The translations under genes were made by a program, and so were the position numbers. Below the pieces are notes generated by a model that was given only the letters and a program-made list of their open reading frames with translations, was not told the DNA's origin and searched no databases. From Noviherbaspirillum aridicola (GTDB lineage: Bacteria > Pseudomonadota > Gammaproteobacteria > Burkholderiales > Burkholderiaceae_D): 64,000 nucleotides of DNA. This document shows, one piece after another, positions 8,840 through 18,174 of this stretch; position 1 is the first letter of the stretch; each line of letters begins with the position of its first letter. Location: assembly GCF_019656455.1 (NCBI RefSeq), contig NZ_BPMK01000008.1, positions 1 to 64,000 of the forward strand. Reading direction: 5' to 3'.

Positions 8840-10831
8840 ATGCATCAGCAAACCAGCCTGCTGGCCACGGCAGGCCTGTCGCTCATCGCCGCCGCCCCGC
8901 TGCAGGCGCAGGACGCGGGCACCGTGCTGCCCGAAGTCGTCGTCACCGCGACCCCGTTCAATGCCGGCGAACAGTCCCAGATTCTCGCCCCCGCGCGCGT
9001 GCTCGCCGGCGACGAGCTGCGCAACCGTCTCGGCGCCAGCCTCGGCGACACCCTGTCCAACGAACCCGGCGTCAGCGCTTCCGCGTTCGGCGCCGGTGCC
9101 TCGCGCCCGGTGATCCGCGGCCTCGGCGGCCCCCGCGTGCGCGTGCTGCAGAATGGCATGGGCGTGGCGGACGTCTCCACCATTTCGGAAGACCATGCGG
9201 TCGGCGTCGACCCCTTCACCGCCCGCCAGATCGAAATCCTGCGCGGCCCCGCCGCGCTGCTCTACGGCTCCGGCGCATCCGGCGGCCTGGTGAATCTGGT
9301 CAACGGCCGCATTCCCACGGTGCTGGAAGACCGTCCCACCGGCGACGCGGAACTGCGCTACGGCAGCGCGGACCGCTCGAAAGCAGCCTCGCTCTCCGCC
9401 GACGGCGCGGTGGGCAGGATCGGACTGCATGTCGACGCCAGCGCGCGCGACGCCGACGACTACCGCATCCCGGGCCGCGCCGAACGCGGCAATCCCGACT
9501 CGCCGCGCGGCCGGCTGGCCAACTCGGCGGCGCGCCAGCACAATCTCGGCTTCGGCGCCTCCCTGATCGAGGACTGGGGTTACGCCGGCGCATCGATATC
9601 GACGCTCGACGCCCGCTACGGCGTGCCGTCGGAAGAGGGCGCCCGCATCGACATGCGGCAGACGCGCTTCGACATCGACACGCTGGTCAGGCGGCCGCTG
9701 CAGGGCCTGGAGCATGTGCGCCTGCGCCTCGGCCATACCGATTACGAGCACACCGAGCGCGATGCCGCGGGCGAGCCCGAGACCGACTTCAACAACGACG
9801 CCACCGAGGCACGGCTGGAATTCGCGCACCAGCCGCTGGCCGGCTGGCGCGGCACCTTCGGCGTGCATGCGGAGACGGCGAAGTTTTCGGCATTGCCGCG
9901 CGAAGAAGACCATCCGGCCACCGTGCCGCGCACGCGTTCGCGCTCGCACGCCGCCTTCCTGGTCGAGGAGCGCGATTTGGGGCCGGCGCGCGTCAACGCA
10001 GGCTTGCGCATGGAATCCGCGCGGCGCGATCCGGAGGAGGCCCCGGCGCGCAGCTTCGACCTGTTCTCCTGGTCGCTCGGCGCGGCCTGGACCGGCGTGA
10101 GCGGCTACAGCTTCGGCCCGACCTTCTCGGTCGCGCAGCGCGCGCCGTCCACCGAGGAACTGTTCTCCGCCGGCCCGCACCATGCGACCGAGACCTTCGA
10201 TCGCGGCGATGCCACGCTCGACAAGGAAACCTCCCGCAACATCGAGCTGTCACTGCAGAAGACCGAAGGCCTGCTGCGCTGGCGCGTAAACCTGTTCCGC
10301 AACAAGGTCAGCAATTTCATCTACGGCCGCCTGACCGGCGCCGTCCTCGACGAAGAGGGCAATCCGGGCGACGAACTGGCGGAGCGCGTGTTCGCGCAGG
10401 CGGGTGCGACAATCCGCGGCGCGGAGGCGGAAATCAGCTATAACTGGCGCGGGCAGGGATTGTCCGGCCGGGCCTTCGCCGACACCTCGCGCGGACGGCT
10501 GGACGCGGGCGGCGGTTACCTGCCGCTGCAGCCGGCGAACCGGATCGGCGTCGAGGCCGGCTGGCGCCAGGGACCGTGGCGGGCGGGCGCGAGCGTGATC
10601 CGGGCGCAGCGCCAGGACCGGCTGGCCGCCTTCGAGACCGCCACGCCGGGCTACACCCGGGTCGATGCCAGCCTGTCCTGGACGCAGGCATGGAACGGCA
10701 TGCAGCTGACCTGGTTCGCGCTGGCGAAGAATCTGCTGGATGAAGACATCCGGGTGTCCACCTCCCTGCTCAAGGATGTGGCGCCGCTCGCGGGCCGCAG
10801 CCTGGTGCTGGGATTGCGCACCGCTTTTTGA
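8840..10831 (+). CDS. znuD: TonB-dependent outer-membrane receptor, ZnuD-like (zinc)
   Basis: The 663-aa receptor has a signal peptide (about 1-23, cut after LQAQ), a TonB-box-like LPEVVVTA (30-37), a plug domain (SRPVIRGLGGPRVRVLQNGM; ILRGPAALLYGSGASGG) and a C-terminal beta barrel ending in LRTAF with a terminal Phe. Overall features resemble ZnuD, the Neisseria zinc receptor, including a His- and acid-rich loop region (EEDHPATVPRTRSRSH). A strong ribosome site AAGGAG lies 6 bp before the ATG. It is followed 12 bp later by the DUF2796 gene. Zinc as substrate is inferred from the resemblance and the neighbours. Confidence 0.82.
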   Translation: MHQQTSLLATAGLSLIAAAPLQAQDAGTVLPEVVVTATPFNAGEQSQILAPARVLAGDELRNRLGASLGDTLSNEPGVSASAFGAGASRPVIRGLGGPRVRVLQNGMGVADVSTISEDHAVGVDPFTARQIEILRGPAALLYGSGASGGLVNLVNGRIPTVLEDRPTGDAELRYGSADRSKAASLSADGAVGRIGLHVDASARDADDYRIPGRAERGNPDSPRGRLANSAARQHNLGFGASLIEDWGYAGASISTLDARYGVPSEEGARIDMRQTRFDIDTLVRRPLQGLEHVRLRLGHTDYEHTERDAAGEPETDFNNDATEARLEFAHQPLAGWRGTFGVHAETAKFSALPREEDHPATVPRTRSRSHAAFLVEERDLGPARVNAGLRMESARRDPEEAPARSFDLFSWSLGAAWTGVSGYSFGPTFSVAQRAPSTEELFSAGPHHATETFDRGDATLDKETSRNIELSLQKTEGLLRWRVNLFRNKVSNFIYGRLTGAVLDEEGNPGDELAERVFAQAGATIRGAEAEISYNWRGQGLSGRAFADTSRGRLDAGGGYLPLQPANRIGVEAGWRQGPWRAGASVIRAQRQDRLAAFETATPGYTRVDASLSWTQAWNGMQLTWFALAKNLLDEDIRVSTSLLKDVAPLAGRSLVLGLRTAF

Positions 10832-10843
10832 GGAGATGCATCG

Positions 10844-11332
10844 ATGAAGAAAACGATATGCGCAGCCGCGATGCTGCTCGCCGCCGGCGGCGTCCATGCC
10901 GCCGGCGGCCACCAGCACGGTCTCGCCACGCTTTCCGTAGCGGTCGAGGGCAAGGCGCTCGAGCTGGAATTCGAATCGCCGCTGGAAAACCTCGTCGGCT
11001 TCGAGCGCGCGCCGCGCACCGACAAGGAACGGCAGGCGCTGCAGACGCTGAAGGAGCGCTTCGCGCAGCCGCAGGCATTGTTCGTCACGCCGCCCGAAGC
11101 AGGCTGCCGCGCGGCGCCCGCCGAGGTGGAACTGCCGCAGGGCGGTGGCGAACACGCGGACCTGCACGCGGTGGTGCGGTTCGAGTGCGCGACGCCGGCT
11201 GCCTTGCGCAGCCTCGACGTGCGCCTGTTCGATGCCTATCCACGGCTGAAGAAGGTGAAGGCGCAGCTGGCGGCACCCGGCCGCCAGACCGGCGTGCTGC
11301 TGACCGGCCGCAAGAGCCGGCTCGACTGGTAG
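10844..11332 (+). CDS. DUF2796 periplasmic metal-binding protein, ZrgA-like
   Basis: The 162-aa protein starts with a clear signal peptide (about 1-19) followed directly by AGGHQHGLATL, a His motif at the mature N-terminus. The rest fits DUF2796: FESPLENLVGFERAPRTDKE, a Cys-containing middle and RSLDVRLFDAYPRLKKV. DUF2796 includes ZrgA of Vibrio cholerae, part of a zinc-regulated ABC uptake locus (ZrgABCDE). The gene order here (DUF2796, ATPase, permease) matches that locus. It probably hands zinc from the outer-membrane receptor to the inner-membrane system. GAGGAG precedes the ATG. Confidence 0.8.
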   Translation: MKKTICAAAMLLAAGGVHAAGGHQHGLATLSVAVEGKALELEFESPLENLVGFERAPRTDKERQALQTLKERFAQPQALFVTPPEAGCRAAPAEVELPQGGGEHADLHAVVRFECATPAALRSLDVRLFDAYPRLKKVKAQLAAPGRQTGVLLTGRKSRLDW

Positions 11333-11341
11333 GGGAAGGAC

Positions 11342-12052
11342 ATGCGGGAAGAACCGGTGGTCGTTGTCGAGGATCTCCGTTTCCGGTGGCCGCAGGCGGC
11401 CACGCCCTGCCTGCAGATCGCGTCGCTGACCATGCAGGCGGGCGAAAGCCTGTTCCTGCATGGGCCGAGCGGCAGCGGCAAGAGCACGCTGCTCGGCCTG
11501 CTCGGCGGCGTGCTGCTGCCGCAGCAGGGCAGCGTGCGCATGCTCGGCCATGAGCTGGCGGCGCTGCGCGGGCATGCGCGCGACCGCTTCCGGGTCGACC
11601 ATGTCGGCTTCATCTTCCAGCAGTTCAACCTGATTCCGCACCTGCCGGTGCTCGACAATGTGCTGCTGCCGTGCCGCTTCTCGCGGCGGCGCCTGCAGCG
11701 CGCCTCGCGCCAGCGCAGCGCGCGCGACGAAGCGGTACGCCTGCTGGCGGCGCTGGGTCTCGGTACCGAGGTGCTGCAACGGCCCGCCACCCGGCTCAGC
11801 GTCGGCCAGCAGCAGCGGGTGGCGGCCGCGCGCGCCCTGATCGGCAGCCCCGAAATCCTGATCGCCGACGAGCCGACATCCGCGCTCGATGCCGAGCGAC
11901 AGGCCGATTTCCTGCGCCTGCTGCTGCAGGAAGGGCAGGCGGCGGGCGCCACCATTCTGTTCGTCAGCCACGACCGCCGCCTCGCCGCGCAGTTCGACCG
12001 CGAGCTTGGGCTGGCGCAGATCAATCTGGCGGCGCAAGGGAGCGCGGCATGA
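11342..12052 (+). CDS. ABC transporter ATP-binding protein (LolD/MacB type)
   Basis: The 236-aa ATPase has Walker A GPSGSGKST (41-49), a Q-loop region IFQQFNLIPH, a signature LSVGQQQ (152-158; Val replaces the usual second Gly) and Walker B ILIADEPTSALD (172-183). Sequence type is that of LolD/MacB/FtsE ATPases, which couple to FtsX-like permeases rather than to import permeases. Its stop overlaps the permease start as ATGA. With the DUF2796 gene before it, it matches the Zrg zinc-uptake arrangement. Confidence 0.88.
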   Translation: MREEPVVVVEDLRFRWPQAATPCLQIASLTMQAGESLFLHGPSGSGKSTLLGLLGGVLLPQQGSVRMLGHELAALRGHARDRFRVDHVGFIFQQFNLIPHLPVLDNVLLPCRFSRRRLQRASRQRSARDEAVRLLAALGLGTEVLQRPATRLSVGQQQRVAAARALIGSPEILIADEPTSALDAERQADFLRLLLQEGQAAGATILFVSHDRRLAAQFDRELGLAQINLAAQGSAA

Positions 12053-13311
12053 GCTATCTGTTTCCGCTTGCCGCGCGCAGTGCCTGGAACCGCCGCTTCA
12101 CGCTCGGCCTGGTCGTGCTCACCATCGCGCTCAGCGTGGCCATGCTGCTCGGCGTCGAACGCATCCGCCACGATGCGCGCGAAAGCTTCGCGCAATCCGT
12201 CTCCGGCACCGACCTGATCGTCGGCGCCCGGAGCAGCCCGGTGCAGCTGTTGCTGTACGCGGTGTTCCGCATCGGCGACGCGCCCGCCGGCATCCGCTGG
12301 GAAAGCGTCGAGGCGATCGCCCGCCATCCCTCGGTGGCCTGGACCGTGCCGCTGTCGCTCGGGGATTCGCACCGCGGGTTTCCCGTGCTCGGCACCGGCG
12401 ACGCCTATTTCGAGCATTTCCGCCACGGCGACGCCGAACCGCTCCGGCTGTCGGCGGGCCGGCGTTTCACGCAACTCTTCGAAGCGGTGGTCGGCGCCGA
12501 GGTGGCCGGGCAGCTCGGCTACCGGGTCGGCGACCGCATCTCGCTCAGCCACGGCATGGAAGACGTGTCGCTGGCCGCGCACGACGACAAGCCGTTCGAA
12601 GTGGTCGGCATCCTCGCGCGCACCGGCACCCCGGTGGACCGCACGGTGCATGTCAGCCTGGAGTCGATCGAGGCGATCCATCTCGACTGGCAGGGCGGGG
12701 CGCGCATGCCCGGCCTGCAGATCCCGGCCGAGCATGTGCGCAAGTTCGACCTCAGGCCCAGGCAGGCCAGCGCAGTGCTGGTCGGCCTCAAGAGTCGTGC
12801 CGCGGTGTTCCGCATGCAGCGCTTCGTCAATGACTACCGGGAGGAGCCGCTGCTCGCCGTGCTGCCCGGGGTGGCGCTCGACCAGTTGTGGCAGATGGTC
12901 GGCGTGGCCGAGCGCAGCCTGCTGGCGGTGTCGGCGATGGTGGTGCTGGTCGGCCTGTGCGGCCTGGTGGCGGTGGTGCTCGCGGGACTCAACGAGCGCC
13001 GGCGCGAACTGGCGATCCTGCGCTCGGTCGGCGCGCAGCCGCTGCATGTGTTTCTGCTGCTGGTGATCGAAGGTCTGCTGCTGATGCTCGCGGGGGCTGC
13101 CGTCGGTGTGCTGCTGCTGGCCGGCGCGGGCGCCGCCCTGGCGCCGCTGGTGGAAGCCCGCTACGGACTGTCTCTGCCGCTGACGCTGTTGCGTCCCGAT
13201 GAACTGCCCTTGCTGCTCGCCGTCGTCGGCGTCGGCCTGTTCGCCAGCCTGGTCCCCGGCTGGCGCGCCTACCGGCTGTCGCTCGCCGACGGCCTCACCC
13301 CGAGGATTTAG
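12049..13311 (+). CDS. ABC transporter permease (FtsX/MacB-like)
   Basis: The 420-aa permease has one N-terminal transmembrane helix (about 18-36), a large periplasmic domain (about 40-280) and three C-terminal helices (about 290-315, 340-370, 385-405) ending in the FtsX-type GWRAYRLSLADGLTPR. The coupling segment LNERRRELAILRSVGA is present. This four-helix FtsX topology pairs with the LolD-like ATPase encoded just before it. Such permeases usually transmit force to periplasmic partners. In this cluster a role in zinc handling is inferred from the neighbours. Confidence 0.87.
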   Translation: MSYLFPLAARSAWNRRFTLGLVVLTIALSVAMLLGVERIRHDARESFAQSVSGTDLIVGARSSPVQLLLYAVFRIGDAPAGIRWESVEAIARHPSVAWTVPLSLGDSHRGFPVLGTGDAYFEHFRHGDAEPLRLSAGRRFTQLFEAVVGAEVAGQLGYRVGDRISLSHGMEDVSLAAHDDKPFEVVGILARTGTPVDRTVHVSLESIEAIHLDWQGGARMPGLQIPAEHVRKFDLRPRQASAVLVGLKSRAAVFRMQRFVNDYREEPLLAVLPGVALDQLWQMVGVAERSLLAVSAMVVLVGLCGLVAVVLAGLNERRRELAILRSVGAQPLHVFLLLVIEGLLLMLAGAAVGVLLLAGAGAALAPLVEARYGLSLPLTLLRPDELPLLLAVVGVGLFASLVPGWRAYRLSLADGLTPRI

Positions 13312-13319
13312 GAGAAACC

Positions 13320-13898
13320 ATGAAACTCGCCCATGCATTCCTCTGCGGCGCACTGCTTTGCGCAGGCGCCCACGCGCAGGACAAGTCCGGCTACAGGGTC
13401 GGCGACAAGCTGCCGCAGGCGAAATCGCCCGCCGCCGCCCAGGGCTACCGTGAAATCAGCTGGGATGCGCTGGTGCCGAAGAACTGGGACCCGTCCCAGC
13501 TGATGAAGGGCATCGACCTCGGCACGCTCAGCGACAGCGATCCGCGCGCGATGGAAGCGCTGGACAAGATGCGCAAGGCCTGGGCGGAGGCGCCGGTGGA
13601 GCCCGCCCTCAACAACACGAAGATACGCATCGCCGGTTTCCTCGTGCCGCTCGACGCGCAGCGCGGGCAGATCAAGGAATTCCTGCTGGTGCCGTATTTC
13701 GGCGCCTGCATCCACACGCCGCCGCCGCCCGCCAACCAGATCATCCACGCCGTCGCCGCCAGGCCGCTCAAGGAAGTGCAGATGATGTCGGCGGTCTGGG
13801 TCAACGGCACGCTGGAGACCGTGCGCAGCGATACCGAGTTCGGTGCTTCCGGCTATCGCCTCAGGGCGGAGTCGCTGAGTCCTTACACGCAGAAATAG
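13320..13898 (+). CDS. DUF3299 exported protein
   Basis: The 192-aa protein has a signal peptide (about 1-19, cut after AHA) and then a DUF3299 region: ISWDALVPKNWDP, IRIAGFLVPLDAQ, FLLVPYFGACIHTPPPPANQIIHA. The single mature Cys and the His after it (CIHTPPPP) could bind a metal. DUF3299 proteins repeatedly follow ZrgBC-like ABC genes, as here, and are the last gene of the cluster. AGGAGA lies 6 bp upstream of the ATG. The molecular role is unknown. Confidence 0.82.
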   Translation: MKLAHAFLCGALLCAGAHAQDKSGYRVGDKLPQAKSPAAAQGYREISWDALVPKNWDPSQLMKGIDLGTLSDSDPRAMEALDKMRKAWAEAPVEPALNNTKIRIAGFLVPLDAQRGQIKEFLLVPYFGACIHTPPPPANQIIHAVAARPLKEVQMMSAVWVNGTLETVRSDTEFGASGYRLRAESLSPYTQK

Positions 13899-13910
13899 GC
13901 CGGGCCGCGG

Positions 13911-14267
13911 TCAGTCCGGCAGCAGGGCCCGAATTTTCTCGAGCATCGTCTGGAAGCGGGCAGGCTTGAGGATGAGCGCGTCGAAGTTGCGGTCCGACAG
14001 CGTGTGGCGCTCCGGCGCCGCGCTCATCAGGATGATGGGAATGGAAGCCGTCGCCTCGTCGTTGCGCAGCCTCCGGGACAGTTCGACGCCGTCCATCACC
14101 GGCATCATCAGATCGGACAGGACGAGGTCGGGCCGCCTGCGCGCGATGACGTCCAGCGCCTCCCTGCCATTGGCCGCCGTCATGGTCTCGTAGCCGTGAA
14201 GCTGGAACAGCAGGGAATACGCCGTGGTCAGGTCGACTTCATCATCCACAATGAGTATCAGTTTCAC
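13911..14267 (-). CDS. Single-domain response regulator (CheY-like)
   Basis: The 118-aa protein is a lone receiver domain: acidic pair DDE at 8-10, phospho-acceptor Asp52 in LSDLMMPVMDG, switch Ser at MSAAPE and Lys101 in ILKPAR. No output domain is present. It lies 45 bp downstream of the KaiC-like gene on the same strand and is likely co-transcribed. A kinase is not encoded nearby, so its phosphodonor is unknown. Pairing of KaiC-like ATPases with receiver proteins outside cyanobacteria suggests a signalling function. Confidence 0.85.
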   Translation of the reverse strand: MKLILIVDDEVDLTTAYSLLFQLHGYETMTAANGREALDVIARRRPDLVLSDLMMPVMDGVELSRRLRNDEATASIPIILMSAAPERHTLSDRNFDALILKPARFQTMLEKIRALLPD

Positions 14268-14312
14268 CCGCCGCTCCGTCCGTCTTTTGACGCGATACGC
14301 TTCGACATGTGA

Positions 14313-15758
14313 CTAGAGCCCCTCCTGCTTTTCGGGGAAGGGTGCCCCTGCTGACACCGTGTTTTCAATCGCGATCCCGTGGTCCGAGATCTTCATGATG
14401 CGATGCGCCGGATCATAGCCGCTTTCACGGACCTTCATCACGGACAGCAGGCGCTGGTCCGCGCCGCTGACCACCGTGCTGCGCAGCAGCAGGATGTTTT
14501 CGTACAGGGCTGATTCCGACGAGTCCGAATCCCGGTAGGAGGATTTGAAATACGGCAGTTCCTGCGTGATGAGGGTCGTGACATTGCGGCGCCTCAGTTC
14601 ATTGACCAGCGCGATCAGGAAAGGTTTGATGCGTGCCGGATGCATGGCCACGTCGTGAAATCCCTCGACGCCGTCGATCAGGACGCGCGAGACTTTTCTC
14701 CTGTCGATATTCTCCAGCAACTCCGACGCGAGGCGGTCCATCAGCACTTCCAGCGGCAGGTGCCAGATCATTTCGAGGCGTCCGTCCTGCATCGCGTCGG
14801 ACAGATCGATGCCGACCTTGCGTCCTTTCTGCAGCAGCCGCTGCGGCGACTCGAAAAAGCCGAGTATCAGGCAGGTTTCGTTGTCCAGCAGCCCCTGATG
14901 GATGTAGTGCAGGCCGAGGATGGTTTTACCCACCCCGGGCGTGCCGATCACATTGGTGATCGAACCCTGCATGAAGCCGTGCCGGACGATCTCGTCAAGC
15001 CCCGGGACGCCGAAGCGCACCTGCTTGTCGCTGGCGTCGGACGCATGATTGCTGCGGGTTGCGGCGGCCTCCAGCCGCGGATAGACCACCAGCCCGCCGG
15101 TACAGATCTCGAATGCGTGCTTGCCCAGCAGATGGTTGGCGCCGCGCGCCTTGAACACCTTCAGCTCCCGGATGGTGCGCACGCCGTCTTCTTCCTGGCT
15201 CAGTTCGATCAGTCCGTCGACCAGCGTGTTCTCGGACTCGGCTTCATTGCCCTCGGTCGGCGACAGCAGGAAGGTGGTGCACGCCATGGTCGATACCAGC
15301 GCATTGAGCGAGTGCATGAATTCCGACAGCGCCAGGTCCGATGGCCGCGAGTCCCGGATCGAGCGGAATCCGTCGACGATCATGATTTCAGGCTGGTGCG
15401 ACGACAGGCAGGCGGAAATGAAACTCAGCAGTTCGCGCAGGCCGCCCTCTGACAAGGCCTTGTAGCCGCCGTAGAACAGGACCTGGCTGCCCACCAGCGC
15501 GGGGTCGAAAAAACCGAAATTGCCGAGATGCTGCAGCAGTTTTGCATGCGATTCCGCGATCAGCGTCAGCACCAGCACTTTCTTGCCATGGCTTGCATGA
15601 TGGAACCCGATCTGGCAGGCCAGCGTCGTCTTGCCGCTGCCGGCGAGCCCCTGTATCAGATAGAGATGATCCTTTGGAAGGCCTCCGCCGAGGACAGAGT
15701 CGAGCCCGCCTATCCCGGTCGAAAGCAGATGAAGGTTGTCGGCATCGTGATGGCTCAT
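14313..15758 (-). CDS. KaiC-like two-domain ATPase
   Basis: The 481-aa protein has two RecA-like KaiC domains. Domain 1 has Walker A GLAGSGKTT (37-45) and Walker B-like EIMIVDG (124-130); domain 2 has Walker A GTPGVGKTI (272-280) and RVLIDGVEGF. In both, the catalytic Glu pair of cyanobacterial KaiC is reduced to one Glu (IAES at 67-70, FFESP at 301-305). The KaiC phosphorylation site region was not recognised. No kaiA or kaiB gene is adjacent. The start at 15758 is chosen because the family begins near the LSTGIGGLD motif; an in-frame extension of 25 codons upstream is possible. The function is probably signalling or stress-related, not a proven clock. Confidence 0.85.
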   Translation of the reverse strand: MSHHDADNLHLLSTGIGGLDSVLGGGLPKDHLYLIQGLAGSGKTTLACQIGFHHASHGKKVLVLTLIAESHAKLLQHLGNFGFFDPALVGSQVLFYGGYKALSEGGLRELLSFISACLSSHQPEIMIVDGFRSIRDSRPSDLALSEFMHSLNALVSTMACTTFLLSPTEGNEAESENTLVDGLIELSQEEDGVRTIRELKVFKARGANHLLGKHAFEICTGGLVVYPRLEAAATRSNHASDASDKQVRFGVPGLDEIVRHGFMQGSITNVIGTPGVGKTILGLHYIHQGLLDNETCLILGFFESPQRLLQKGRKVGIDLSDAMQDGRLEMIWHLPLEVLMDRLASELLENIDRRKVSRVLIDGVEGFHDVAMHPARIKPFLIALVNELRRRNVTTLITQELPYFKSSYRDSDSSESALYENILLLRSTVVSGADQRLLSVMKVRESGYDPAHRIMKISDHGIAIENTVSAGAPFPEKQEGL

Positions 15759-15923
15759 GAACTGGCTTTCGTGAAAGTCGTGACGCGTTGCGGGTCGGGT
15801 GCTGACCCGGCCCGGCACCCGCGAGGGGCGCATCGCGGCTGCTAGTTTAGCAAGTTTCCCGTTGCGGCCATTCTCGCCGCATTCATGGTCGCGCTGTCGG
15901 TTTTGCCGAAAATTTTTCCGGGC

Positions 15924-15954
15924 AAAGAAAAAGCCCGCGGCGAACCGCGGGCTT
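15924..15954 (-). terminator. Intrinsic terminator of groES-groEL
   Basis: A 10-bp perfect stem (AAGCCCGCGG / CCGCGGGCTT) with loop CGAA is followed, on the minus strand, by a T-rich tract (TTTTTCTTT). It lies about 54 bp after the groEL stop. The rest of the 249-bp spacer 15759-16007, upstream of the KaiC-like gene, shows nothing else I can support. Confidence 0.88.
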
Positions 15955-16007
15955 CCTGCTACTTCTGTCTGACGGCGGAAGGCATGGCTGCCTTCCCGCG
16001 GCCGGCA

Positions 16008-17666
<1,659 letters not shown>

Positions 17667-17689
17667 TTATCTGTTCTGCGGGATTTGTA

Positions 17690-17980
17690 TTACTTCTGCA
17701 CGACTGCCATGATGTCTTCTTCGCGCATCACGAGCAGTTCCTCGCCTTCGACCTTGACGGTCTGGCCGGAGTACTTGCCAAACAGGACGGTGTCGCCGAC
17801 CTTCACTTCCAGCGGACGGACCTTGCCGTCTTCCAGGATCTTGCCGTTGCCGACCGCGAGGATCTTGCCCTGGTCCGGCTTTTCGGCGGCTGCATCAGGG
17901 AGAACGATGCCGGACGCAGTCTTGGTTTCCTGGTCGAGGCGCTTGACGATGACGCGATCGTGCAAAGGACGAAGGTTCAT
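17690..17980 (-). CDS. groS: Co-chaperonin GroES (10 kDa)
   Basis: The 96-aa protein begins [20 protein letters not shown], the standard GroES N-terminus, followed by the mobile-loop segment [14 protein letters not shown] and ends [13 protein letters not shown]. It caps GroEL. It is the first gene of the operon; 117 bp separate its start from the CIRCE element. Confidence 0.99.
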   Translation of the reverse strand: MNLRPLHDRVIVKRLDQETKTASGIVLPDAAAEKPDQGKILAVGNGKILEDGKVRPLEVKVGDTVLFGKYSGQTVKVEGEELLVMREEDIMAVVQK

Positions 17981-18096
17981 ACAAACTCCTTTTTAAATCA
18001 ACAAGTTATAGTAGTTTTTGCGGCGCTGGCGCTGCAAACCGGTATTCCGCCGCAGTGCTTGTCCGCATGGGAAAGTTGGTAGGCCAGGGGAAACTG

Positions 18097-18123
18097 TTAG
18101 CACTCTCCCCTAACGAGTGCTAA
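18097..18123 (-). promoter_or_regulatory. CIRCE element (HrcA operator)
   Basis: The inverted repeat TTAGCACTC - 9 bp - GAGTGCTAA is exact to the consensus. It starts at the -10 box of the groESL promoter, so HrcA bound here would block transcription initiation. The hrcA gene is not in the window. Confidence 0.97.
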
Positions 18124-18151
18124 GTATATGGGCGGCATTTTGTTTTTTCAA
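18123..18151 (-). promoter_or_regulatory. Sigma-70-type promoter of groESL
   Basis: On the minus strand TTGAAA (-35, 18146-18151) and TATACT (-10, 18123-18128) are separated by exactly 17 bp. The promoter abuts the CIRCE repeat and precedes groES by about 140 bp. Confidence 0.88.
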
Positions 18152-18174
18152 GAACCGCCGTCCGGCTTGAAGCC

